Shown: one piece after another, positions 6,194 through 13,102 of the stretch | How the letters are laid out: the number at the start of each line of letters is the position of its first letter | How positions within the stretch are numbered: position 1 is the stretch's first letter | Assembly: GCA_035633215.1 (NCBI GenBank) | Contig: DASQFI010000070.1 | Coordinates: 1 to 14,200 of the forward strand | DNA length: 14,200 nt | Direction of reading: 5' to 3' | Source: DASQFI01 sp035633215 | GTDB lineage: Bacteria; Acidobacteriota; Vicinamibacteria; Vicinamibacterales; SCN-69-37 | Notes under the pieces: generated by a model | Databases searched by the model: none | Seen by the model: only the letters and a program-made list of their open reading frames with translations | Told to the model about the DNA's origin: nothing | Made by a program: the position numbers and the translations under genes

Positions 6194-7516
6194 CTACTGG
6201 CGCACCACGCTCGTCGCCTTGACCGTGCTCCCGGCCTGCACGACGCCATTCACCTTCACCTTGTTGCCCGATTTCAACTGCGAGCACGCGGGGCTGAATG
6301 AGGTCCCGCCGTCGGTGACGATGTCGAAGCCGTTCACCCCGAACGACAACGTGGGGCAACTGCCCTTGACGCCGCCCATCGAGCCTTCGATCTCGAACAG
6401 CTTGCCGACGGCGTCGCCTTTGATCTGGAGCTTCCGCGCCAGGATGGACGAGTCGGCCTGACGGTCGCCGACCACGTGCAGCGTCATGCCGAGCTGCAGC
6501 ACGGTCAACGGCTGGACGTCGCCGCGCCGCTGAACTTCGGTCGACGTGTTCGTCCGGACGACCGTGCCGCCCACGTCGAGGACGAGCGAGGGCACGCCGC
6601 CGCCGATGGCGTTCAGGATGCCTTCGATCGACGCCGATTCGTCGTTGCCGGTGTCGTCATCGTCGTCGTCGGCCACGTTGACGTGGATCCGCAGGGCGTA
6701 CACGAAGTTGTTCCGTTGCTCGCCCTTGACCTCGGCGCGGACGCCATTGGCGAGGTCGGCGAACGAACTGCCGCCGAAGAACTCCGTGTTGGTGTCGCCT
6801 TTGATCAGGCGGCCGTCAATCGTGAACTGAAAGCTCAGCAGACCACCCGTGAAGCCGGACACGATGCCGTTGATGGGAATCTGCAGGTCGGTGTTCGTGT
6901 TCTGGATGTTGACCGAAGATGCAAGCAGCACGGGGCCCGACGCCTGACCTTTGACGTGCACGCGCTGTCCGACTTCGAGGTCCGTGAAGGTCGCGGGCCC
7001 GCCATGTGTTGTGAAGACCGTTGCCGAATCTGTGGCGACCGTGCGTCCGCCGACGACCAACCGGAGAGCGGCGGTTTCAGGCGGCAGGGCCTCGACGCGT
7101 CCCTCGAGCTGCTCCTGCGATCCGGTCGTCCGCGCCTGTGACTCGACGACGACCTGGGAGTCGCCGAGGCTGACGACAAGCGAAATGGTCTCGTTCGCCT
7201 GGACAGCAGGCACGCCGAGTGAGCCGTTGAATGACGGGCTGTTGAAGCTCAACTCCGCATCGCCCGGCGGCACGCCGCGCAACGTGAAGCGGCCGAAGCC
7301 ATCCACCGTAGCCCGCACATCGGTGCCGTTCACGGATACGGCGAGCCCAGGGATCCCGCCGCCAGCTCCAGAACTGTTGGAAGAAGACTGCCCGGGCGCG
7401 ACAATCGCGCCGTTGATCGTAGCGCTGTCGGCCGCCGATGGTGACGAGGGGTTTTTTCCGCCGCATGCCGTGACGAGCGCCGCGAAGACGGCCAGCAGTG
7501 CTGAAGCGCGTCGCAT
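6194..7516 (-). CDS. DUF5666-type lipoprotein with N-terminal carboxypeptidase-regulatory-like domain
   Basis: This 440-residue exported protein starts with a lipoprotein signal peptide (MRRASALLAVFAALVTAC), C18 being the likely lipidated cysteine. A Ser/Gly-rich linker follows. Residues about 53-95 (GLAVSVNGTDVRATVDGFGR, then FTLRGVPPGDAELSF) look like a carboxypeptidase regulatory-like beta-sandwich. From about residue 130 onward there are several repeated beta-rich units, each with a rise such as LEVGQRVHVKGQ, LANGVRAEVKGE, LQLGMTLHVVGD or LKSGNKVKVNGV. These are typical of DUF5666 modules, which are thought to be OB-like. A run of six Asp (DDDDDD) separates the middle and later modules. 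The start is supported by GGAGG (7525-7521) 4 bases before the ATG. It is probably anchored in the outer or inner membrane; function and partners are unknown. Confidence 0.82.
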   Translation of the reverse strand: MRRASALLAVFAALVTACGGKNPSSPSAADSATINGAIVAPGQSSSNSSGAGGGIPGLAVSVNGTDVRATVDGFGRFTLRGVPPGDAELSFNSPSFNGSLGVPAVQANETISLVVSLGDSQVVVESQARTTGSQEQLEGRVEALPPETAALRLVVGGRTVATDSATVFTTHGGPATFTDLEVGQRVHVKGQASGPVLLASSVNIQNTNTDLQIPINGIVSGFTGGLLSFQFTIDGRLIKGDTNTEFFGGSSFADLANGVRAEVKGEQRNNFVYALRIHVNVADDDDDDTGNDESASIEGILNAIGGGVPSLVLDVGGTVVRTNTSTEVQRRGDVQPLTVLQLGMTLHVVGDRQADSSILARKLQIKGDAVGKLFEIEGSMGGVKGSCPTLSFGVNGFDIVTDGGTSFSPACSQLKSGNKVKVNGVVQAGSTVKATSVVRQ

Positions 7517-7624
7517 GAAGCCTCCGATGAAAAAACGGGTATCGACTGGAACAGGATGACCAGAGCAAAGAGCATTCCAGCCTGTCGCGCTTCCGTGCGT
7601 TGCCGAGGCGGTTGGCAGCGGACG

Positions 7625-7644
7625 CGCCAGTTTCAGAACTGGCG
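7625..7644. terminator. Perfect 8-bp hairpin downstream of the DUF1223 operon
   Basis: CGCCAGTT at 7625-7632 pairs perfectly with AACTGGCG at 7637-7644 around a 4-base loop. It lies about 50 bases past the DUF1223 stop codon and about 108 bases before the DUF5666 start, both on the minus strand. It could mark the end of the four-gene operon. No T run follows the stem in either direction, so a factor-independent terminator is doubtful; an operator for the DUF5666 gene is the alternative. The remainder of 7517-7693 shows nothing I can interpret. Confidence 0.35.
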
Positions 7645-7693
7645 TTCAGCAAATTCTGTCGATCGTGTATGAAGTGCGGGAATGTTGTCGAAC

Positions 7694-8458
7694 TTACGCA
7701 CCGAGGATCGCCGCGGCGACCACGCGGCGTGAATTGTCAGTTTGGACAAAGACGACGATCCGGAGCGTCTGTCGGCTCCAGGCGGGCTCCAGCGACAGCG
7801 GCACGACCGAACTGAACCGCCCTTCTCGATCGGTCTTCCCAAGTTGAAACAGTTTGCGGGCGACGGCGGCGTGATCGAGCATGCGGCCCGCGTTCTCGCC
7901 GCGTTTGACGGACGTGCGAAGGCCGCCCTCCGTGATCGCGAGAAACACGGTGGCGTTGGCGGTCTCCGAGGATCGCTCGACGCCGACCGACAGTTCCGAT
8001 CGCCTTGGCGCCCAGTCGAGCCGGACGTCGGCTTTCCTTCGGCCCGCGGCGCGCCGGATGGCGTCGTGCACGCCCGCGCGGTCGTGCCCCACGAGCACAT
8101 CCACGCCATCCACGATGATTTGCGGCGTGTAGACATCGGCCGCGCCCGTCGCGTGCGCATAGACGGACTGTCGCGTCGTGAACGCGCGATCCGAGAACGG
8201 GTCCTTCCAGCCGAGCTGATCCCAGTAGTCCACGTGCTCGCCGATGCCGATGACGAGCGCGCCCTTGATCGGTTGCTGTTCGACGAGCTCGATGAGCAGC
8301 CGGTCCGCTGGCGGACAGCTCGAGCATCCCTCCGACGTAAACAGCTCGACGATGACCGGAACGGTGGCCGACGCCTGGCCTCCGGCGGCGCGCGGGCCCG
8401 CCCCAACGGTGGCCATTCCCCCCGCGAACACCACGACCAGCCAGCCGAACCGTTTCAT
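7694..8458 (-). CDS. DUF1223 domain protein, exported thioredoxin-fold
   Basis: This 254-residue protein has an N-terminal signal peptide (about residues 1-28). It then carries the conserved DUF1223 features: VELFTSEGCSSCPPAD with C45 and C48 in a CxxC arrangement, GEHVDYWDQLGWKDPFSD, and DVYTPQIIVDG. DUF1223 proteins have a thioredoxin-like fold; the CSSC pair at the start of the first helix suggests a thiol or redox role outside the cytoplasm, but no activity is firmly established. It is the last gene of the minus-strand operon and begins 9 bases after the ATP-grasp stop codon. The weak ribosome-binding sequence (TAGGT) overlaps that stop codon, so translation is probably coupled. The C-terminal half (about residues 140-254) is beta-rich, as in the family. 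Confidence 0.88.
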   Translation of the reverse strand: MKRFGWLVVVFAGGMATVGAGPRAAGGQASATVPVIVELFTSEGCSSCPPADRLLIELVEQQPIKGALVIGIGEHVDYWDQLGWKDPFSDRAFTTRQSVYAHATGAADVYTPQIIVDGVDVLVGHDRAGVHDAIRRAAGRRKADVRLDWAPRRSELSVGVERSSETANATVFLAITEGGLRTSVKRGENAGRMLDHAAVARKLFQLGKTDREGRFSSVVPLSLEPAWSRQTLRIVVFVQTDNSRRVVAAAILGA

Positions 8459-8467
8459 GTTCGTTAC

Positions 8468-9493
8468 CTATCCCAGTCTATCGGGCTCCCACCGGATTCC
8501 TGTGGTGAGAATGCGCTGCAGCAGCGCGGGGTACTGCAGGCCAGCCGATGCCGCTGACTCGGCAAAGTCCTCTTTCCGTGCGATTTGCGGGTTGGGGTTG
8601 GCTTCGAGGACATAGACGCGGCCGGTGTCGTCGAGCCGCAGATCGATCCGCGCATAGCCGCTCAGCTCCAGGATCTTGTAGACCCGTCGCGTGATGTGCC
8701 GGATCTTCTCGGCCAGCCCGTCCGGGAGGTCTTTCACGGGCCCCGTGTCGATCCCCATCTTCTTTTGGTACTTCGCACTCCATTTCACGCGCTCGGTCGC
8801 GATGCGATGCTGGCTTTCCGGCATGTGCGCGAACGTCATCTCCCAGACCGGAAGGATCTGCACGCGCTGGTTGCCGATGATGCCGCAGTAGAGCTCGCGT
8901 CCTTCGACGAACTGCTCAATGATCGCGTCGGTGCGGATCGAGTCGTGGATGAACTGCACCCGCTCGCGCAGCTTGGCGTCGTCCGGCACAACGGACGCCT
9001 GCGCGATGCCGATCGACGCTTCCTGGGTCAGCGACTTCACGATGAGCGGGAAGGTCAGCCGCTTGGGTAGCCTCGGCTTGCGGCCGCGCGCGACGACGGC
9101 GAACTCGGGCAGCGGCAGGCGGTGATAGTGGAGCAGCTTCTTCGACAGCGCCTTGTCGCGCGCGAGCAGCATGCCGCGTGGGTTGCAGCCCGTGTACGAC
9201 AACCGCAGCAGCTCGAGGTAGCTGACGACGTTCTGATCGAACGTGCCGACTTCGTGGAACGCCTCGAGCATGTTGAACGCGATGTGCGGCTTGAATTCCT
9301 CGTTGGCCTGCCGGATGCCCGCCAGGTCGTCCTTGATGCCGAGCGGGTGCACCTCGTGTCCGAGCTCGTCGCGGAGCGTGCGCAGGACGTCGTATTCGGT
9401 TTTCCAGGGGGCCGTTTCGAGATCGTGCCCGGTGACGTCAGCCGGCGGCACTTGATAGTCGTGCATCAAGACGAGCACGCGCAGCTTTCGCAT
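8468..9493 (-). CDS. ATP-grasp ligase, D-Ala-D-Ala ligase-like
   Basis: This 341-residue soluble protein has an ATP-grasp layout. The N-terminal lobe (about residues 1-105) includes LSYTGCNPRGMLLARDKALS. The ATP lobe follows with K153 in FPLIVKS, then VEGRELYCGIIG (about 197-208), ARIDLRLD (281-288) and the metal-binding EANPNP (298-303). In D-Ala-D-Ala ligase this fold joins two amino acids through an acyl phosphate. Here the N-terminal glutamate loop of true Ddl (HGxxGE) is replaced by EAFHEVGTFDQNV, so substrate specificity is probably different and the name ddl is not used. The ATG at 9493 is chosen because MRKLRVLVLMHDY begins the first beta strand; a GTG at 9514 is possible, and neither has a clear Shine-Dalgarno sequence. 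It lies 30 bases after the metallophosphoesterase gene. Confidence 0.85.
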   Translation of the reverse strand: MRKLRVLVLMHDYQVPPADVTGHDLETAPWKTEYDVLRTLRDELGHEVHPLGIKDDLAGIRQANEEFKPHIAFNMLEAFHEVGTFDQNVVSYLELLRLSYTGCNPRGMLLARDKALSKKLLHYHRLPLPEFAVVARGRKPRLPKRLTFPLIVKSLTQEASIGIAQASVVPDDAKLRERVQFIHDSIRTDAIIEQFVEGRELYCGIIGNQRVQILPVWEMTFAHMPESQHRIATERVKWSAKYQKKMGIDTGPVKDLPDGLAEKIRHITRRVYKILELSGYARIDLRLDDTGRVYVLEANPNPQIARKEDFAESAASAGLQYPALLQRILTTGIRWEPDRLG

Positions 9494-9523
9494 TCGCGCG
9501 CGATCATATCGCACGCGTCATCG

Positions 9524-10408
9524 CTACGGATCGCGCGTGTGTGAGTGGCGCATGTAGGGATCGCGCGGCGGCACGAATCGCGACGCGTGCGCGGACGTCG
9601 CCGGCAGGATCTCACGCAGGTACCAGTCGATGCCGCGCTCCGATCGCCAGTCGCGCGGATAGCCGAGCGAGACTTCCTCATAGCGGACGCCGTGACGCCA
9701 GAGCGTCGTGCGCAGATGCAGATGACCGGAGACGACGACGCGCGCGCGAAACCGGCGTGGCCAGTCTTCCGTCCGCCGCGTCCCGCACCAGATCGAAAAG
9801 CGCGGCACCCGCGGCGGCAGCGCCAGGTCGTAGCGGAGCGGCCAGTGATTGATCAGCACGGTGCGCGACACTGCCGGCAGCGCCGCGAGCCGCGCTTCGG
9901 TCGCGTCGCACCGCGCGTGACACCAGGCCGCGCGCGACGGCCAGGGGGTCGGATCCAGCATCTGCTCGTCGGTGCTCACGACGCCGCTCGCGCGGGCCCA
10001 CGAGACCGCCTCCGCGTTGGCGACCTCGGACGGCCGGAAACTGTAGTCGAACAGCAGAAACATCGGCACGATGATCGTGGCCGGATCCGCGGGCCACTCA
10101 GGGTAGGGATCCTCGGGGGTCAGCACACCGAAGTCGCGGCAGATCGCGACGAGCTCGTCATATCGTGCCTGCCCGCGTGTGCGATCCGTCGCTCCGGGGG
10201 GGCACCAGAGATCGTGGTTGCCGGGCGTCCAGATCACACGCGCGAATCGAGGCACCAGGGCCTGCAAGGCGGCAACGAGGTGCTCGGGGCGCTCGCCGAC
10301 ATCCCCGACGATGGCGATCCAGTCATCCGGGTACTCGCCGAGTCGCTCGAGGGCTTCCCGATTGGACTTGTGCGCCAGGTGGAGATCGCTCGTGGCGAGG
10401 AGCTTCAC
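9524..10408 (-). CDS. Metallophosphoesterase (calcineurin-like)
   Basis: This 294-residue cytosolic protein carries the calcineurin-like phosphoesterase signature in order: D8 and H10 in TSDLHLAH, D36 in IVGDVGE, N64-H65 in TPGNHDLW, H188 in LINHWPL, and H229 with H231 in VSGHLHLR. These residues hold a two-metal centre that hydrolyses phosphomonoesters or diesters; the substrate is unknown. The second motif reads GDVGE rather than the more usual GDxxD. The GTG at 10408 is chosen over an in-frame start 153 bases upstream because the protein then begins right at the first beta strand. The GTG also overlaps the stop codon of the phosphopantetheinyl transferase gene by four bases (GTGA). The C-terminus (SRFVPPRDPYMRHSH) is basic and probably not part of the fold. 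Confidence 0.88.
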   Translation of the reverse strand: MKLLATSDLHLAHKSNREALERLGEYPDDWIAIVGDVGERPEHLVAALQALVPRFARVIWTPGNHDLWCPPGATDRTRGQARYDELVAICRDFGVLTPEDPYPEWPADPATIIVPMFLLFDYSFRPSEVANAEAVSWARASGVVSTDEQMLDPTPWPSRAAWCHARCDATEARLAALPAVSRTVLINHWPLRYDLALPPRVPRFSIWCGTRRTEDWPRRFRARVVVSGHLHLRTTLWRHGVRYEEVSLGYPRDWRSERGIDWYLREILPATSAHASRFVPPRDPYMRHSHTRDP

Positions 10409-11181
10409 AGATCTTTCTTCGTGCCCTTCGTGAGCTGCGGGACTTCCGCCCCTGGCACCCGATAGCTGTTGATCAGCACCCGCGGCTCCACTCCATCCTC
10501 CGCCGACACGGCGATCGCGACGAGGTGCCGATCGGTCGGCCGGGAGAGATGAAACGTCCATGCCACCGAGGTGCCCGCGAGCGATCCGAGGAACGTCACC
10601 CGGACCGGCTCCGGTTCCAGCACGAAGCTGATTTCGCGAAGCGGCACCGAGATGCCGAGGCCACGGGCTTTCAGATACGCCTCTTTGAGCGTCCAGTAAA
10701 TCAGGAATCGATCGCGCCAGCGGTCCCCCTGGGCCTCGATGTCGGCGGCTTCAGCGGGTGCGCAGTAGCGGTTGATCATTCTTGGATCGGTGGCCGGGCG
10801 ACGGAGGTCTTCGACATCGACGCCGACGTCGCGGCCACTCGCGACTGCGCAGACGACCAACCCGGCGCTGTGAGCGAGATTGAAGCGGACCGCGGTCTGC
10901 GGATGCGCGATCTCGGGGCGGCCGCGCGCGCCTTCGCGCCATTCCCAGCCGCCGGCGCCGACGTTCAGGGCGCGGCCGACCAGATCCCGCGACATGACGC
11001 GTCCGAGGAGGAACATTCGGCGGTCGGAATCCCCGTGGTACCGCTCGAAGCGTGTCTGCTCGGCGTCCGTGAGGCTCTGCCGCGCGTGCGCGACCGTCGC
11101 GGGATCGCCCAATGCGTGATCGACGTGTGCATGCCAGGCGCACACCTGGTCGCGATCCGCGCATGACGCCGGTTCAGGCAT
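10405..11181 (-). CDS. 4'-phosphopantetheinyl transferase, Sfp/Gsp type
   Basis: This 258-residue protein transfers the phosphopantetheine arm from coenzyme A to a serine of carrier proteins. Family motifs are clear: WREGARGRPEI (81-91), VRFNLAHSAGLV (98-109), GVDVEDLRR with the magnesium-binding D122 and E124, and WTLKEAYLKARGLG with K166-E167. The length of about 260 residues places it in the two-subdomain Sfp class, which serves polyketide and peptide synthases and sometimes fatty acid synthase, rather than the short AcpS class. The ATG at 11181 is preferred; a GTG at 11226 would add 15 residues and crowd the divergent promoter. It heads a minus-strand operon and lies back to back, 63 bases away, with an acyltransferase that loads carrier proteins. 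Confidence 0.9.
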   Translation of the reverse strand: MPEPASCADRDQVCAWHAHVDHALGDPATVAHARQSLTDAEQTRFERYHGDSDRRMFLLGRVMSRDLVGRALNVGAGGWEWREGARGRPEIAHPQTAVRFNLAHSAGLVVCAVASGRDVGVDVEDLRRPATDPRMINRYCAPAEAADIEAQGDRWRDRFLIYWTLKEAYLKARGLGISVPLREISFVLEPEPVRVTFLGSLAGTSVAWTFHLSRPTDRHLVAIAVSAEDGVEPRVLINSYRVPGAEVPQLTKGTKKDL

Positions 11182-11192
11182 TGCGATAGTAT
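11163..11192 (+). promoter_or_regulatory. Candidate promoter for the acyltransferase gene
   Basis: ATGACG at 11163-11168 and TAGTAT at 11187-11192 are separated by 18 bases and resemble sigma-70 -35 and -10 boxes. They lie about 52 bases before the acyltransferase ATG. The -35 part falls in the first codons of the divergent gene. The match is modest and alternatives cannot be excluded. Confidence 0.22.
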
Positions 11193-11244
11193 GGCGCGGC
11201 TCGAGTGAGAACGGCTCTCGCCGCACCGCGTCCGTTCCGATCCC

Positions 11245-12108
11245 ATGTCCGTCGCGTGTCTCTTTCCAGGTCAGGGCTCACAGTCGACGGGCATGGGCCG
11301 CGCTCTCTTCGATCGATTCCCTGATTGGACGGGCGCGGCCGATGCGATCCTCGGCTATTCCATCCGCGATTTGTGTCTCGAGGATCGCGAGGGCAAGCTC
11401 GGACAGACCGCGTTCACCCAGCCCGCGCTGTTCGTCGTCAATGCGATGACGTATCGCGCGCGACAGGAGACCGGAACGCCAGCGCCGGCGTTCGTCGCGG
11501 GGCACAGTCTCGGCGAGTACAATGCGTTGCTCGCAGCGGACGTTTTCGACTTCGGAACGGGACTGCGGCTGGTGCAGGAGCGAGGCCGGCTGATGGGCGA
11601 GGTGCAGGGCGCCGGCATGTCCGCCGTGATCGGTCTCGAGCCGGCGGCCATCGAGCGCGTGCTGGCGGCGAACCCCGCGGGCGGCGCGCTCGATGTCGCC
11701 AACTTCAATTCATTCGATCAAACGGTTATTGCCGGACCGAAGCCCGATCTGGCCGGGATCAAACCCAGGCTTGAAGAGGCAGGGGCGCGGGCCGTGATCC
11801 CGTTGAACGTGAGCGCGCCCTTCCACTCGCGCTACATGCGCCCGGTGCAGATGGCGTTTGCCACGTTCCTCGCGGCGTTCAGTCTGCGTCCGCCGTCGAT
11901 TCCCGTCGTCGCGAACCTGACCGCGACGCCATATCCGGCCGATGCGATCCGGGAGACACTCGCCGGACAGATGGCCAGTTCTGTGCGCTGGCTGGATTCA
12001 ATGCGTTACTTGCTGGCGCAGGGCGTGACCGAGTTCGAGGAAACCGGTCCAGGCAGCGTCCTGACCAAGCTGATCCCGCAGATCAGGAAACGCGCTACCG
12101 CCCCCTGA
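11245..12108 (+). CDS. Malonyl-CoA:ACP acyltransferase, discrete (trans-AT PKS-like)
   Basis: This 287-residue cytosolic acyltransferase moves malonyl from CoA to an acyl carrier protein. Catalytic features are FPGQGSQ (7-13), the nucleophile S88 in GHSLGEYNALLAA, R113 in VQERGRLM, and H194 in NVSAPFHSRYM. Several segments resemble free-standing acyltransferases of trans-AT polyketide synthases more than housekeeping FabD: LGYSIRDLCLED, GQTAFTQPALFVVNAM, GEYNALLAADVFDFGTGLRL and NFNSFDQTVIAG. This is judged from memory of those proteins, and a housekeeping fatty acid role is still possible. No ketosynthase, ACP or other fab gene is adjacent. No Shine-Dalgarno sequence precedes the ATG at 11245, but the protein starts correctly at the first beta strand. 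The gene overlaps the convergent DUF4097 gene by 14 bases at its 3' end. Confidence 0.88.
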   Translation: MSVACLFPGQGSQSTGMGRALFDRFPDWTGAADAILGYSIRDLCLEDREGKLGQTAFTQPALFVVNAMTYRARQETGTPAPAFVAGHSLGEYNALLAADVFDFGTGLRLVQERGRLMGEVQGAGMSAVIGLEPAAIERVLAANPAGGALDVANFNSFDQTVIAGPKPDLAGIKPRLEEAGARAVIPLNVSAPFHSRYMRPVQMAFATFLAAFSLRPPSIPVVANLTATPYPADAIRETLAGQMASSVRWLDSMRYLLAQGVTEFEETGPGSVLTKLIPQIRKRATAP

Positions 12109-12904
12109 TCGCAATCGACCCGTTGGTGGTTTCGAGCTTGATCGGCGGCCCGCCGCCGCCGATCGAGGCCTCGAGACGCCGGCGGGATTGTTCCGCAACC
12201 GCCATCTGCAAGTCGCTCGTGCTGATCGCGCCGTTCGTGACGCGCGCGGAGATGCGCGCGCCTGTGTCTCGCGGCACCGTGACGCTGATGGTGCCGTTCG
12301 TCGTCTCGCAGGTGACGCCCGCGTCCGTCAGTTTCGCGAAGTCGAGGTTGACGACGCCGTTCGTCGTCTCGACGGTGGCCCCGCCTTCGAGCGCCGATCC
12401 GACGATGCGGCCGTTGGTCGAGGTGGCCCGGAACGTGCCCTGAAGGCCGCTCACCTCGATGTCGCCGTTGGTCGCGCCCAGCCGCACGTTGGCCCAGCGC
12501 GGCAGCCGCACTTCGAAGTCCGCCCGCCGCTGCAGGCGAACCGTGAATCCCATGCCGCGCGACGAGGCGTCGATGACCACGCTCGTCGGACTGACGCTTT
12601 CGGCAATCTCGAACTGCTGCAACGCGGTCTTGGCTGATTCTTCAGTCGCCGCCTTGACGATCCGGTCGGCCTTGACCTCGGCGATGTCGCCATCGATCGG
12701 CACGATGCGAATCCGGCCGTTCGTGTTTTTGATCTCGAACGAGGCGCCCGGCGCCAGCGTGTACGTACGCTTCCACTCGTCGCGCGCCTCGACGTCGTGT
12801 GAGAGGTTCAGGCCGCACGCACCTGATGAGACGAGCGCGGCAATGAGCGCGGTGAGCGAACCGACGCAGCTCCAGCGGACTCGGCGAGGTCGGAGGTCGG
12901 GCAT
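12095..12904 (-). CDS. DUF4097-type beta-solenoid exported protein
   Basis: This 269-residue protein has a basic N-terminus and a hydrophobic segment (about residues 14-29) ending in SSGAC; C30 could be lipidated, though the lipobox is imperfect. The mature part carries seven TNG-x-[IV] motifs, the threonines being near residues 61, 145, 163, 181, 202, 223 and 260. The central five are spaced 18 to 21 residues apart. Such spacing is typical of the DUF4097 (putative adhesin) right-handed beta-helix, each motif marking a turn. The ATG at 12904 is supported by AGGAG (12914-12910) 5 bases upstream, and a longer in-frame reading to 13318 is rejected. Related proteins sit at the cell surface or periplasm with unclear function; some accompany envelope-stress or anti-sigma systems, none of which is visible here. 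Confidence 0.85.
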   Translation of the reverse strand: MPDLRPRRVRWSCVGSLTALIAALVSSGACGLNLSHDVEARDEWKRTYTLAPGASFEIKNTNGRIRIVPIDGDIAEVKADRIVKAATEESAKTALQQFEIAESVSPTSVVIDASSRGMGFTVRLQRRADFEVRLPRWANVRLGATNGDIEVSGLQGTFRATSTNGRIVGSALEGGATVETTNGVVNLDFAKLTDAGVTCETTNGTISVTVPRDTGARISARVTNGAISTSDLQMAVAEQSRRRLEASIGGGGPPIKLETTNGSIAIRGR

Positions 12905-12923
12905 GCTGGCTCCTATTTGATCG

Positions 12924-12981
12924 GCGGGGGCCCCTGCACCCCGCCTGGCTCGGTCGCTTCGCGGGGGCCCCATTGCCCCGC
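12924..12981. repeat. Two tandem GCGGGG-N9-CCCCGC hairpins
   Basis: The 11-base sequence GCGGGGGCCCC occurs at 12924-12934 and again at 12961-12971. In each case GCGGGG pairs with CCCCGC after a 9-base loop (12924-12929 with 12939-12944, and 12961-12966 with 12976-12981). The pair lies just upstream of the DUF4097 start codon on one side and over 100 bases before the cytochrome gene on the other. It may be a small intergenic repeat family or a structured leader; no function is assigned. Confidence 0.55.
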
Positions 12982-13026
12982 TCCGCTCCCTGCGCAACTC
13001 TCTTCCTTCGTTGAACATACGGATAG

Positions 13027-13079
13027 GTCTTGGGGTCTGTTCGCTGTGGTACGATTTCGCGCTTCTTTTCCCGAAATCG
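13027..13079 (+). promoter_or_regulatory. Candidate cytochrome c promoter with overlapping inverted repeat
   Basis: GTCTTG (13027-13032) and TACGAT (13050-13055) are 17 bases apart and could be -35 and -10 boxes for the downstream cytochrome gene; the -35 match is weak. A perfect inverted repeat, CGATTTCG (13052-13059) with CGAAATCG (13072-13079) and a 12-base spacer, overlaps the candidate -10 box and the expected start point. It could be an operator bound by a dimeric regulator, or a hairpin in the 5' leader. The cytochrome ribosome-binding site follows at 13092-13096. Confidence 0.35.
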
Positions 13080-13102
13080 GACGTTCGCTTCAGGAGTGAG
13101 AC

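Noticed and set aside
8468..9493. Naming the ATP-grasp gene ddl
   Set aside because: The ATP-binding motifs fit, but the N-terminal glutamate loop of D-Ala-D-Ala ligase is altered and there are no mur or fts neighbours.
10409..10561. Longer metallophosphoesterase starting at 10561
   Set aside because: The extra 51 residues are antisense-like low-complexity sequence that overlaps the upstream gene; the GTG at 10408 gives the usual start of the fold and a 4-base overlap.
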